DNA of 64,000 nucleotides from Malania oleifera (GCF_029873635.1 NC_080423.1:93167691-93231690), one strand, 5' to 3'. Numbered from the stretch's first letter, positions 23,095 through 36,786 are shown. Translations and numbers: made by a program. Notes: a model not told the origin generated them from the letters alone.

Positions 23095-25802
23095 GTCTGT
23101 AAGTACAATGGGCCCACCACACCCTAGTTCGGACTGCTACGTGGACGTCTACAACTCTACACTAAAATCCATATCGACTATTCATCTCCCACCCCCTCTA
23201 CTAGCAAGGGTGGTTAGCACAAGTCTGAACATAATAATCTGATCTATATAGCTACGGTTCCGTGCTCCTGAAACTGAACTGAACTATCATCCGAGTTCTG
23301 ATAACATATAATACATGATAATATACTTGTCTAACATAAGTAGATTGATAACATTTTCTGTAATAACATACATACATACATACATACATACGGCCTTGTA
23401 CTGATTTCTTTCTTATCTGCGGCCTTGCACCGAACAATCATAAATACAACCTTGCGACAAAATCATACATAATATACGGCCTTGCGTCGACTATCAATCA
23501 CAGCCTTACGTCGAATATTTCATACATATCATTCTGAATAAATAATTCATTTATCATGTATTTTGAAACTCTTATGTACTGCATTATTTCATAATTTCTG
23601 AAAACATACTTTATTTGTAAAATTTCCATAACATAATACTTTTCACATAAAATAATATTCATGCCACATGATGCTAAATAAAACCATACATTTCATTTTG
23701 AAATCATATTTCCTGTATAACAACAGTATTTTCCCAAATATGCATTTCCTCAATCATATTCAAATATAATACATATTTTCTAAACATAAATCTACTAATA
23801 ATTTAGTAATAGTTTTCATGGAAAAATAAATGTTTTAGTTTATTCCCTTACTTGATTACTGAAAAGAAACCCCCCTAAAATATGCTGGTCCTACCCCCGC
23901 AGGGTTCCCCGTTCAATACCCTGAAAACGATAACTTTTAGAACTAAATTTCAGTATTTTTTCGTAAAAAACATTTCCTATAACTATAGAAAGACCAAATT
24001 TTGCATTAAAAACCCTACCTTAACCTAGGGACGAATTCCAACTCTGCCACACCAACGATTCATTCCGACAGACTTGGAGAGAACTTCCCCAAGAGCGTCG
24101 CGGTGGCCTCAAATCATCGATCTGGTAAGAAACAAGGCCAAAATCGAAGAGAGAAGAGAGAAACCATAGAGGAGAGAGAGGGAGAGTCTTTTGCTAATTT
24201 TCTGCGTAAAAAATCTGAGTTTTAGGCTATTTATACTGTAGGCTTCGTCGATGAGTCACGTCACCTCATTGATGAGGACAAGAAGGAGGTTTGTTGATGA
24301 ATGCCTTCTCCTCTTTGACGAAAGTCAGAACTTGGAAAAACAGCCTCTTGGTATCTTCTTGTCGACAAAAGGCACCCTCGTCGACCAGCCCAAAGTGCCA
24401 CGTCGTCGACGAACGAAGTCTTCTGCGCCCTCTTTTAATATTCCCATTTTCCCTTTTCTCTATTATTTAATATACTTTTATAACATAAGTAGATTGATAG
24501 CATTTTCTTTAATAACATAACATACATACATACGGCCTTGCACCAATTTCTTTCTTATTTGCGGCCTTTCGCCGAACATTCATAAATATGGCCTTGCACC
24601 GAAATCATACATAATACACGGCTTTGCGCCGACTATCAATCACGGCCTTACGCTGAACATTTCATACATATCATTCTAAATAAATAATTTATATCATATA
24701 TTTTGAAACCATAATGTGCTGCATTATTTCATAATTTCTAAAAACATACTTTATTTGTAAAATTGCCATAACATAATACTTTTCACATTCATGCCACACG
24801 ATGCTAAATAAAACGATACATTTCATTCTAAAATCAGATTTCCTTTATAACAGCAATATTTTTCCAAATATGCATTTCCTCAATCATATTCAAATATAAT
24901 ACATATTTTCTGAACATAAATCTACTAATAATTTAATAATAGTTTTCATGGAAAAATAACTGTTTTAGTTTATTCCCTTACCTAATTACTGAAAAGAAAC
25001 CCCCCTAAAATATGCTGGCCTTGCCCCTGCTGGGTTCCCCGTTCAATACCCTGAAAACAACAACTCTCAGAACTAAATGTCAGTATTTTTCCATGAATAA
25101 CATTTCTTATAACTATAGAAAGACAAAATTTTGCATAAAAAACCTTACCTTAACCCAGGGATGAATTCCAACTCTGCCACACCAACGATCCGCTCTGGCA
25201 GACTTGGAGAGAACATCCCCAAGAGCGTCTTGGTGACCTCAAATCATCGATCCAACGAGAAATAGGGCCGGAATCGAAGAGAGAGAAACCATAGAGGAGA
25301 GAGAGAGGGAGAGTTTTTTGCATATTTTCTGCGTAAAAATTCGAGATTTAGGCTATTTATACTATGGGCTTCATTAACGAGCCACGTCACCTCATCGACG
25401 AGGCCAAGAAGGAGGTTCGTCGACGAATGCCTTCTCCTTGTCGGCGAAATTCAAAACTTGGAAAAATAGCATCTTAGTATCTTCTCGTCGACAAAACGCA
25501 CCCTCGTCGACGAGCCCAAAGTGTCACGTCGTCAATGAATGACGTCTGCTGCGCCCTCTTTTAATATTCCCATTTTCCCCTTTCTCTATTATTTAAATAT
25601 CATTATTCTTTGGGTCATTACAAGATGTGTGGTAGCACTAACATATTCATAATCATAAACATATAGCTACGGTACCGTGCTTCATAAAACTGAACTAGGC
25701 TATCCAAGTTCTGATAAAATATAATACAATCCATATTAAAACACAACTATTTCTTAATTCAAAGTAATATCTTACATAAACATATTTCATGATTTCTTAC
25801 AT

Positions 25803-27160
25803 GTCATACGTAATCACGGCATCAACGCTGACATAATTCATAACATAAAAATCATGGCCTTTACGCCGGTATATTTCATAACATAAGAATCACGGCATTT
25901 ACGCCGGCATAATTCATAATATAAAAATCATGGCGTTTACGCCGGCATATTTCGTAACATAAGAATCACGGCATTTGCGTCAGCATAGTTCATAACATAA
26001 TAAACATATATTCTTGTCTTATTTAACATAATCTTTAAAACATATTTCCTGTACTGTTTTTAAGATTTTCCTGAGAACTGCCATAACTTGCTTATCTTGG
26101 AAAACTTATAATATTTCAATATAGTATAATTTTCATGGGAATATTGTACTCATGCCACATAAATGTACGTAACCTTATAAACTCATAATTTATTCTAAAG
26201 TCATATTTCCATATAACATGTATTAAAAATCATTTCCGTGTTTAACAGTAGTATTCCCAAACATAATGTTATATCATACATATTTTCCTGGAAATAAATA
26301 TTGTGAACTTCCCCAAGAGCGTTGTGGTGGCCTCAGATCATCGATTTGTAGAGAAACAGGGCTGGAATCGAAGAGAGAAGAGAGAGAAACCACAGAGGAG
26401 AGAGAGGGAGAGTTTTTGCTGATTTTCTGCGTAAAAATCTGAGTTTTAGGCTATTTATACTATGGGCTTCATCGACGAGTCACGTCACCTCGTTGACGAG
26501 GCCAAGAAGGAGGTTTGTCAATGAATACCTTCTCCTCATCGATGAAATTCAGAACATGGAGAAACAGCCTCTTGGTATCTTCTCGTCGACAAAACGCACC
26601 CTCGTCGACAAGCCCAAAGTGCCACGTCATCAATGAACGAAGTCTGCAGCGCCCTCTTTTAATATTTGCATTTTCCCCTTTCTCTATTATTTAAATATTA
26701 TTATTCTTCGGGTCATTACAAGATGTGTGGTAGCACTAACATATTCATAATCATAAACATATAGCTACGGTACCGTGCTTCATAAAACTGAACTAAGTTA
26801 TCCGGGTTCTGATAACATCTAATACATTCTATATTAAAACATAACTATTTCGTAATTCAGAGTAATATCTGACATAAACATATTTCATGATTTCTTACAT
26901 GTCATACGAAATCACGCCTTAGCGCCGGCATAATTCATAACATAAAAATCATGGCGTTTATGCCAACATATTTCATAACATAAGAATCACGGCATTTACG
27001 TCGACATAATTCACAACGTAAAAATCATGGCGTTTACGCCGACATATTTTGTAACATAACGACATTTATGCCAGTATAATTCATAACGTAAAAATCATAG
27101 CGTTTACGCCAGCATATTTCGTAACATAAGAATCACGGCATTTGCGTCGGCATAATTCAT
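25803..27160 (-). repeat. ~38-bp minisatellites inside antisense LTR pieces
   Basis: Two arrays (about 25803-25995 and 26905-27160) alternate 'cacggcatttacgccggcat' and 'catggcgtttacgccggcat' units separated by 'aattcataacataaaaat'. A matching array is at 35810-36060. They occupy the LTR position of the 21-bp minisatellite in the forward LTR. Confidence 0.85.
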
Positions 27161-27839
27161 AACTTAATAAACATATATTCTTGTCTTATTTAACATAATC
27201 TCTAAAACATATTTCCTATACTGTTTTTAGGATTTTCCTGAGAACTGTCATAACTTGCTTATCTTGGAAAACTTATAATATTTCAATATAGTATAATTTT
27301 CATGGAAATATTATACTCATGCCACACAAATGTACATAACCTTATAAACTCATAGTTTATTCTAAAGTCATATTTCCATATAACATGTGTTAAAAATCAT
27401 TTCTCTGTTTAACAGCAGTATTCCCAAACATAATATTATATCATACATATTTTCCTGGAAATAAATATTGTGTAATTCAAAATAAATTCATGAAAAATAC
27501 TGACTTAATTTATCCCCTTACCTGACTTATTAAGAAGTTCACAGAATTTTCTAAATTTACACCCGTGTGTTCCCCAACTCAACACCCTCATTTTTCCCAA
27601 TAATAATTCAGTATTATTCTACCTAAAGTATTATCCTCAGTTCAGAAACACCAAATTACTTATAAAGCCTAAAATAACCAACTTACCCAGATTTTGGGAT
27701 GGTGTCCAAGTTAGTCTAACCAACAATCCACTCTAGCAGACTTGAACAGAATCTTTCCAGGAGTAGCGTGGCGGCTTCCAATCGTCCAATCGGTGAAAAT
27801 TGGAGCCAAAAACTTAGAGAGAAGGAGGGGAAGACGTTT

Positions 27840-27840
<1 letters not shown>

Positions 27841-27894
<54 letters not shown>
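27841..27894. repeat. (AG)n microsatellite, unit 1
   Basis: 27 AG dinucleotides; the complement of the CT run of the sense LTR leader. Apparent open frames across it are repeat artefacts. Confidence 0.97.
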
Positions 27895-27898
<4 letters not shown>

Positions 27899-28207
27899 GT
27901 TTCCCGAAAATTCTCATGCTGAAATCCCGAGTTTGGCATATTTATTCAGGCAGCTTTGTCGACGAGACACGTCACATCGTCAACGAGCCCATGAAAGGAG
28001 TTCGTTGAGGAATACTTATTCCTCATCAACAAGTTTCAGGCCCTGAAATCAGCCCTCTCGGTAATGTCTCGTCGATGAGACATGCGTCCCCGTTTACAAG
28101 TCCAATAGGCCTGCTCGTCGACGAGACTCTGCTAAAATCCCTTTTAAAATTCATTTTCTCTCCTTTCTTTTATTATTTAATTACTATAATTTTTCAGGTC
28201 TCTACAG

Positions 28208-28515
28208 GTAAAGTGGGAGAATGTTGGATATATTCCAAAGAATATGTCCCATATGAATGACATGGGTCCCACATGAAGGGTATAATGTCCCATGTGATGA
28301 GGGATAGATTAATTATCTTACTTTAAAAATGCATGTCCTTGCAGACATTTGAAGGTCAAATAGTTTGTCATGAGGTCATTTATCTTAAAGACCTTATAGC
28401 ATTTCTAGGGCTTTTAGAGGCAAATTCAAAAATTTAGACTTTTAGGAGTATAGTTATTCATGACAAGATCTAAGTAAGATCAATTTGTTTTCTTTTTGGG
28501 AGACGGAACATGTCT
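28208..28515 (+). mobile_element. Copia polypurine tract and 3' LTR stub (unit 1)
   Basis: 'aaagtgggagaa' (28210-28221) followed by 'TGTTGGATATATTCC' is a classic copia polypurine tract plus LTR start. It directly abuts the end of the antisense gypsy LTR. It plausibly belongs to the copia element whose post-pol leader ends at 18404. The right end, near 28515, is uncertain. Confidence 0.6.
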
Positions 28516-30624
28516 ATCCCCAAAGTCTCTTTTTTAACAAAATTTAAATTAAAATACTTATCATGTGTTTGGAAGCGCAAAGTTCAAGTTTTAAATATAA
28601 ACTTTTACAAATTTAGATAAATCCCAACAGAAGGTTCAATAAATTTTGTCCAAATACACAAATTCAAATTTGCGTGCTGAAATATATACTTTCAAACACA
28701 ACTATTGTGATGAATTTTTTTACGAATAATCTTTGAAAGCATAACTTTAAATTTGTGTAAATTTTTCATAAAAAAAGGTCAATAAAATTTTACGTCTCAC
28801 ATGAATTAAAAGCAAATTTAAAGCCGGAGCATAAATTTTAAATATTAAATTTAAAATTACGTGTATTTTAAAAATTTTAATATAGTATTTAAATATTATC
28901 TTAAATTACTTATTTAAATTTATAAAAAATTAAACTTGAATCCCAAAATTTATATTCATGTCCGAACTCCCATGCCCATTTACTATGGGAGTTTTGAATA
29001 ACTCTGATTAAAATACTGGCCGACAAACTCTCACTTCGAAATAATTACAACTATAAGAAATAGCTAAGTAGCCTTATAGCCTACACACTTTTACAGTACT
29101 AAAATTATTACAACTATTAGAAGTAGCTCTCTCTCTCTCTCTCTCTTAATAAGGGCTATATTTCAAATTAAAAAATATATATATGCGAGATAAATATCTG
29201 TCGTTTCATTTAATTAAATACATAATTTTAATTTCAATACTGATAATTAATTTAAATAAAATTTTAAGTTTATTTCATATATATTTTTTATTTATTAAGG
29301 TTGGAGCTTGCCCTTCTAGTTTTTTTATATAAAATGTGATCCCACTTCAAATCAAAGAACCTTTTTTTTTCTTCAAAATAACACTATCTTCTACTTTTTT
29401 TATGATTTATATTTTATTGAAAAATTAAATGACATTGTATCTCCTATATATAGTTCTGATGTTTATAAGTGTAACAAAACTGAGTTTATTAAGTAACTCT
29501 GAAAGTTGTGCTCGGAATGACTATATGCACGGAGATGTTTCCTTCGTAAACACGAAATAGGTTTTAAGGACACTCAACTTCTAATAAATATATGTGTTTT
29601 GTTTACTATTAATTTTATTAATATTTATTTTTTTTCTTCTATTATTTTTTCAACATCTATAAATATTTACTCAATATCTACAAAAGAAAACATAAGACGG
29701 ACTGTGCGATTATATATTTTAAAGTGTTTTATTTTTTATGTTTTCATTTTATTTGAATTATAATAATATTTGTGAATATGATGTTTTGTTATTTCCCCCT
29801 CCCTAGAGTTGTGTAGCCATAGTTTCGAATTTATGGTTACTAGAATCAACAAAAAAAATCACCCTAAGATAATCATTTCATTGCTAAAAAATGAATTAAA
29901 TTAAATGATTTTTTATTTATTATTTTTTTAAAATTTACTTTGACAAAATCAAGGACCAAAGATTGAAAAAATCAATCATTAATTCACTATTGAAGGATTT
30001 TAGCAATTTTTTAGAAATTAAATAGATATGTTACTCTTCTATATACACAAGGAAGGAAGGTAATCAAAAAAGAAAAAAATATTTTTTTTTTAATTTAGAT
30101 CTTTCACACTTAATTATGTCATGTTAAGATAATTTGCAGAAGAAAAAACAATAATTTTTTATCTAATTATCCTTTTGTAATAAACTAAATAAAAAAATTC
30201 TCACGCGATTGTTAAGCACCTCATTTTTGAAAGTTAAATTCCTAATTAATAATATCATTCGATGAAAAGATATCGCATTTTGCAAATTAAAAATCATCTT
30301 TCGGATTCTTTAATTTGTGAAATTTGATAAGATTGTATCGATTCAACGAACCCTTTGTGTTATGAGGAAGACAAGTCAAAAGGTGATCGACTGTAAAGGT
30401 CGATTCATATCCAAAGCCTAAACCTAAAAAGAGAATGAAATTTTCATGCCAGTTTGTATTTTTATTATAATTTATTAATTAATTATTTTTTATATATTTT
30501 TAAAAAATATATTATTATTGTTATTATTATTAATTTATGTACTTGCACAAAATTTCAACCCCCTCCTCCATGCTACTATTTATTGCACCTAATTCATATT
30601 AAAAACGAACAATTTATTAGGGCC
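28516..30624. other. AT-rich upstream region copied with the acid phosphatase (unit 1)
   Basis: About 2.1 kb with no gene. It is roughly 75-80% A+T, with short A and T runs and a small (CT)n at 29127. It aligns with 37.4-39.5 kb (same order, scattered substitutions and small indels). It therefore represents the ancestral 5' flank and probable promoter region of the acid phosphatase gene. Confidence 0.75.
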
Positions 30625-30857
30625 ATGGCATCGGCGAGGGGGAAATGGAGAGATATATTATTTATGTTCTTCGTAGTTGCCGGCATAGCGACAGGCAGCA
30701 CGGTGACGACGACGGCGTGGGTGGCGGCGGAAGCAGGTTCTGCTTGAGCTGGAGGTTGGCGGTGGAGACCAACAACGTGTGTGCATGGCGGACGGTGCCA
30801 ACGCAGTGCATTGGGTGCGTGGGGAGCTACATGCTTGGAGGCCAATACGGAAGCGAC
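30625..30857 (+). pseudogene. Truncated acid phosphatase exon 1 (duplicate)
   Basis: The start MASARGKWRDILFMFFVVAG matches the signal-peptide region of the intact gene at 39514. A missing G in the 'acgacggcgtgggtggcgg' stretch (the intact copy has 'ggcggtggg') shifts the frame and gives an early stop. The remaining homology (FCLSWRLAVETNN and on) continues in another frame up to GGQYGSD. At 30857 the exon stops, joining gypsy LTR sequence at the duplication junction. The nucleophile motif and everything after it are missing, so no enzyme can be made. Confidence 0.92.
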
Positions 30858-30862
30858 TGGAA

Positions 30863-31586
30863 TTCAGACCAGTTTGGGTGGCTAATCGTACTTACAGATG
30901 CATTATGTTTGATTTAACTTGGTAGGCCAGTCAATGCTAAGTCCCGTCTTTGGGCTACACAATCCGATCATGTAGAGTTATTATGTGATGTTATATGATT
31001 GACCATTCAAGAGAAAATTCCTTATATATACATATAATGATTTACATACACAAAGAAATGTGTACTACGATAAAGCATGTTTCGAAAAGTATATATGTGT
31101 TTTCAAGTATATATATAAATGTGATTTGCGTGATTTGTCAGTTAAAGTTAACTATTTAAAAGTTGTGTTTATGCCACACTAAAATTCATGTTGCCACACA
31201 CTGATAATAATTTATTGCACTCTACTGAGAAGTGTCTCACCCTAATATTTTAATATTTTCAGGAAGTACTAGGAACCAAGCCTAGAGAGCTTAAGGGCTG
31301 GATTAGTTAGTATGGTATAGGTAAGTTTGGGTGAGATATTGATATGCGTTTGTAGAAATGTTTTTGACTATTTGGGATGTAAATAATCTGGAATTTGGAG
31401 GTATATGTATAATTATGGTGGTGGTATTAGAACTCTAGTATCGTTATTGTGGTATTTATGTTTTCTGTTGCATGTTTTATAAGGGCTATGAACTAAAATA
31501 CCTAGTACCCCACTTCGGGCTCAGGTCGTTACAATTTAGGTATCAGGGCTTGTATTTATTATTATTAGAATTTTCGGGTTGTCACA
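30863..31586 (+). mobile_element. Gypsy LTR 3' portion (unit 2)
   Basis: Matches 19698-20419 of the full LTR, ending GTCACA before the primer site 'TTGTGGTATCAGAGCC' (31588-31603). It contains the same double terminus: 'gttaca' at 31528 followed by 'tttaggtatcagggct', here closer to a real primer site than in unit 1. The (ATT)n between them is much shorter. Confidence 0.85.
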
Positions 31587-32029
31587 ATTGTGGTATCAGA
31601 GCCTAAGTTGCTAAGTTCTATAGACTTTAGCAGATAACAATATCAGAGTATAGGAATGAATCTTGATGAGGGTAGGAAATGGCTAGATTGGGATTTTAGT
31701 GAGTCATTACTAGAGGTTAAGAATGGAATTTGGATTTTGTCTTGCAACCTAGAGGCACGAATTCCGTGACGGTTTCTATGATTTTCCTAAAATGACGATT
31801 TTAGGAAAGCCATGACAAACTATCGTCGGTTTTTATTTCTGAGCAGTAAAACTGAACCTTAAATTGGGAACATAGATGTTAAATTGATTTATTTGTGTAA
31901 GGAAGTTCTTAAGGTAGCTCGAGTATTTTAATACGAGGATATAGTATATTTTATAGTTTCTTAGTTAAATGATAATACCAGTCGTATTATGATATAGGGT
32001 TCTAAGATTGTTTCTATCCTATTATCAGG

Positions 32030-34245
32030 ATGGATCCTGGGGGAAACAACACAAATGCTAAAGGTAGTAGCAATGTGGGGGCTTCCAGCATGGGTGGCAA
32101 TGAATCTAAGCAAGTACTACGTAGTGTAGCTCAGCAAGTCATGGCGGAGATTGCACGAAACTCTAGGGAACATATTTGCCCACCAACTGATCAGGGTTGC
32201 ATGATAGAGCAGTTTATTCGAATAAATCCCCCAGCTTTATCAGAAGGAACCGACCCAACGATTACAAAGAATTAGGTGTAGGAGATTGAGAAGATATTGG
32301 CAGTGATACACTGCACTGACGAGTAGAAGTCGTTTATGCCACATTTAATATGACTAGAGAGGCCAAGCGGTGGTGGTTAGCTATGAAGCTACTTGAGGAG
32401 CAGAAGCCAGTTCCTGTAGCACTGACTTGGAACTGCTTTAAAGAAACCTTCTTTGATTGGTACTTCCTCGCCAACACTAGGGATGCTAAAGTAGAAGAAT
32501 TTCTGAGTTTAGCCCAGGGGCACTTGACAGTCTAGCAGTATGCGGCTAAATTTGTTGAACTATCCCATTTTACCCCATATATGATGCCAGATAAGGCGAA
32601 AAAGGCGCAGAGGTTTGAGAGAGGCCTAAAATAGGAGATTTACGAGCAGGTGGCAGTCTTGCAAGTGCGGGATTTCTCAGAGCTAGTGGCTAAACCCACC
32701 ATAGTAGAGACTATTTGGCAGAGAAGCACAGGGTTGCAGAGTCATAGGAAGAGGCCCACACCTCCTGGTTTCTAAGCAAGTACCAACCAAGGTTAGTGGA
32801 GGAGAAACAATGCAGGCCAGAGATAGGAAATGGGAAACCGAGCTGAACAGGGTAATCCATCGTGCCCTCTTTGTCCTAGGTGTAATAGGAGACATTTGGG
32901 GGAATGCCGGGTTAGGACAATTATCTACTATAGGTGCGGTCTGCCCAAGCACATTGTGAGAGACTGTCGTGCGCCACCAATCAATGCACCCACTCCCAGT
33001 TAATTCCAGGGAAACAATCAGGCACCCTGAGGTGGTCATTAAAGGAACACCGCCCAGGTGCGGGTGTATTCTCTTACACCGGGTGATGCAGAGGATGCCG
33101 ATGACGTGGTGACAAGTACTATTTTAATTTTGTCTCATAAAGTTGTTATGTAGTTTAATTCAGCAGCGACACATTCATTCATAGCTCGGGAGTTTATTAA
33201 ATTATGTGGGATAGAAGTTCAGCCGTTGGATGTCAACCTATCAATGGCTACACCAATAAGAACCGTAGTGGTGTGTAGGAGAGTACTTAAAGATTATCCA
33301 ATCAATATTAAGGGAAGGACACTGCCTGCTAATCTAGTGGTCCTCGACATGCATGGATTTGAGGTGATTCTGGGGAAGGACTGGCTAGCTTTCGTTCATG
33401 CCAGTATTGACCGCTACAAGAAAAAGGTGGTGTTAGACCTCCAGGGGAGCTGGAGTATAGATTTGTGGGGTCGTGTATGCGCGCTTCAGCCATGCAAGCT
33501 AGAAGGCTACTCTTGGAAGGATGCCAGGGGTACCTAACTTGTGTGAAGGAAACGCTAGAGGGAGAATTAAAGTTTGAAAATATTCCAGTTGTAAGGGAAT
33601 TGTCTAATGTATTTCCAGGGAACTTACCTAGGTTGCCTCCAGATCGTGAAATCGAGTTTGCTATTTGCCTACTTCTAGGGATGACACCGATCTCTAAGGC
33701 TCCATATAGAATGGCGCCAACAGAATTGAAAGAATTAAAGGAACAATTACAGGAGTTTTTGGATGAGGGGTTCATGAGACCCGGTGTATTTCCATGGGGT
33801 GCACCAGTGTTGTTTGTTAAAAAGAAAGACGGGTCGATGAGAATGTGCATTGACTACCGGAAAATCAACAAGGTAACGATTAAGAATAAGTATCCACTTC
33901 CCCATCTTGATGATTTGTTTGACCAGCTCTAGGGAACACAGGTTTTCTCTAAGATTGATCTCGGTCCCGGTACCATCAAGTGAAGTTTAAGGTAGAGGAT
34001 GTTAAAAAGACTGTGTTCCGAACTAGGTATGGCCATTATGAATTATTGGTTATGCCATTCGGGCTTACTAATGCTCCGGCTACATTCATGGACCTGATGA
34101 ATAGGGTTTTCCATCAGTATCTAGATCAGTTCGTGGTGGAGTTCATTAATGATATATTGGTTTATTCAAAAAGTCCTGAAAAGCACGGGGATCATTTAAG
34201 GATAGTACTCCAGGTGCTGCGGGAAAAGAAACTCTATGCAAAAAA
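32030..34245 (+). pseudogene. Ty3/gypsy gag-protease-RT, unit 2, truncated and inactivated
   Basis: Gag starts MDPGGNNTNAKGSS at 32030. The same stops as in unit 1 appear at 32273, 32279, 32324 and 33930, with a further stop at 32533. The protease Asp codon is Asn (33157-33159) after the same in-frame TAG. The RT box again reads FIND (34148-34150). The RT ends at ~34245 against the same antisense LTR sequence as in unit 1. Shared lesions at identical sites show that the element was already dead before the segment was duplicated. Confidence 0.9.
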
Positions 34246-36741
34246 TGTCTATAAGTATAATGGGTCTGCCACACCCTGGTTCAGACTATCAGGTGGACGT
34301 CTACAACTCTACACTAAAATCCATATCGACTATCCATCTCCCACCCCCTCTACTAGTAAGGGCGGTTAGCACAAGTCTGAACATAATAATCTGATCTGTA
34401 TAGCTACGGTTTCGTGCTCCTGAAACTGAACTAAACTATCATCCGGGTTCTGATAACATATAATACATGATAATATACCTGTCTAACATAAGTAAATTGA
34501 TAACATTTTCTGTAATAACATACATACATACATACGGCCTTGCGCTGATTTCTTTCTTATCTGCGGCCTTGCACTGAACTTTCATAAATACGGCCTTGCG
34601 CCGAAATCATACATAAAACATAGCCTTGCGCCGACTATTAATCACGGCCTTACGTCGAACATTTCATACATATCATTCTAAATAAATAATTCATTTATTA
34701 TGTATTTTGAAACCATAATATACTGCATTATTTCATAATTTCTGAAAACATACTTTATGTGTAAAATTTTCATAACATAATACTTTTCACATAAAATAAT
34801 ATTCATCTCACACGATGCTAAATAAAACCATACATTTCATTCTGAAATCATATTTCTTGTATAACAGCAATATTTTCCCAAATATGCATTTCCTCAATCA
34901 TATTCAAATATAATACATATTTTCTGAACATAAATCTACTAATAATTTAATAATAGTTTTCATGGAAAAATAAATGTTTTAGTTTATTCCCTTACCTAAT
35001 TACTGAAAAGAAACCCCCCTATAATATGCTGGTCCTGCCCCCGTGGGGTTCCCTATTCAATACCCTAAAAACGATAACTTCCAGAACTAAATTTCAGTAT
35101 TTTTTCGTGAATAACATTTCTTATAACTATAGAAAGAGCAAATTTTGCATAAAAGACCTTACCATAACCCAGGGATGAATTTCAACTCTGCCACACCAAC
35201 GATTCGCTCCGACAGACTTGGAGAGAACTTCCCCAAGAGCGTCGTGATGGCCGCAGATCGTCAATCGGGAGAGAAACATGGCCGAAATCGAAGAGAGAAG
35301 AGAGAGAAACCATAGAGGAGAGAGAGGGAGAGTTTTTTTGTTGATTTTCTACGTAAAAATCCGAGTTTTAGGCTATTTATACTACAGGCTTCATCGACGA
35401 GGTGACGTGAAGGAGGTTCGTCGATGAATGCCTTCTCCTCATCAACAAAATTCAGAACTTGGAAAAATAGTTTCTTGGTATCTTCTCGTCGACAAAACGC
35501 ACCCTCGTCGACAAGCCCAAAGTGCCACGTTGTCAACGAACGAAGTCTGCTGCGCCCTCTTTTAATATTCCCATTTTCCCCTTTCTCTATTATTTAAATA
35601 TCATTATTCTTCGGGTCATTACAAGATGTGTGGTAGCACTAACATATTCATAATCATAAACATATAGCTACGGTACCGTGCTTCATAAACTGAACTAAGT
35701 TATCGAGTTCTGATAACATATAATCCATTCCATATTAAAACATAACTATTTCATAATTCAAAGTAATATCTGACATAAACATATTTCATGATTTCTTACA
35801 TGTCATACATAATCACGGCATTAGCGCCGGCATAATTTATAACATAAAAATCATGGCGTTTACGCCGGCATATTTTGTAACATAAGAATCACGGCATTTA
35901 CGTCGACATAATTCACAACGTAAAAATCATGGCGTTTACGCCAGCATATTTCGTTACATAAAGACATTTACGTCGGTATAATTCATAACGTAAAAATCAT
36001 AGCGTTTACACCAGCATATTTCGTAACATAAGAATCACGGCATTTGCGTCGGCATAATTCATAACTTAATAAACATATATTCTTGTCTTATTTAACATAA
36101 TCTCTAAAACATATTTCCTGTACTGTTTTTAGGATTTTCCTAAGAACTGTCATAACTTGCTTATCTTGGAAAACTTATAATATTTCAATATAGTATAATT
36201 TTCATGGAAATATTATACTCATGTCACACAAATGTACATAACCTTATAAACTCATAGTTTATTCTAAAGTCATATTTCCATATAACATGTGTTAAAAATC
36301 ATTTCCCTGTTTAACAGCAATATTCCCAAACATAATGTTATATCATACATATTTTCCTGGAAATAAATATTGTGTAATTTAAAATAAATTCATGAAAAAT
36401 ACTGACTTAATTTATCCCCTTACCTGACTTACTAAGAAGTTCACAAAATATTTCAAATTTACACCCGTGTGTTCCCCAACTCAACACCCTCATTTTTCCC
36501 AATAATAATTCAGTATTATTCTACCCAAAGTATTATCCTCAGTTCAGAAACACCAAATTACTTATAAAATTTAAAATAACCAACTTACCCAGATTTTGGG
36601 ATGGTGTCCAAGTTAGTCTAACCAACAATTCACTCCGACAGACTTGAACAAAATCTTTCCAAGAGTAGCGTGGCAGCTTCCGATCGTCCAACCGGCGAAA
36701 ATTGGAGCCAAAAACTTAAAGAGAAGGAGGGGAAGACGTTT

Positions 36742-36786
<45 letters not shown>

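Larger units (their letters stand above)
23095..28206 (-). mobile_element. Cluster of antisense gypsy LTR pieces (unit 1)
   Basis: Reverse-complement reading shows gypsy LTRs related to 18405-20419. Starts of the TGTAGAGACC or TGTAATGACCC type lie at 28206, ~26716 and ~25623. 'ggtaccgtagctatat' blocks mark LTR middles. Segments recur: 23230-24476 is repeated at 24478-25620, 25620-26310 at 26715-27500, and 26310-26715 matches the start part of the others. Several pieces end at the same point next to 'cacacatcttg'. Only the 5' half of the LTR is present in most, so this is a rearranged or partly tandem cluster and not a set of complete elements. TCGTCGACGA palindromes recur throughout. Confidence 0.75.
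19698..30857 (+). repeat. Tandem segmental duplication, unit 1 (left copy)
   Basis: It carries, in order: the right part of a gypsy LTR, gag-protease-RT, antisense LTR pieces, a copia LTR stub, AT-rich spacer, and the start of acid phosphatase exon 1. The same order repeats at 30863-~39757. Unit 1 is ~2.2 kb longer because its antisense LTR segment (24.48-26.71 kb) contains extra copies. The break at 30857 joins exon 1 directly to the gypsy LTR interior, so this is the duplication junction. Confidence 0.9.

Noticed and set aside
25803..27160. Regularly spaced repeats resembling a CRISPR array
   Set aside because: The units alternate two related sequences without unique spacers, lie inside antisense LTRs, and the DNA is plant nuclear.
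27742..28008. Arg/Glu-repeat protein frame (also 36644-36934)
   Set aside because: It is the (AG)n microsatellite of an antisense LTR read through.
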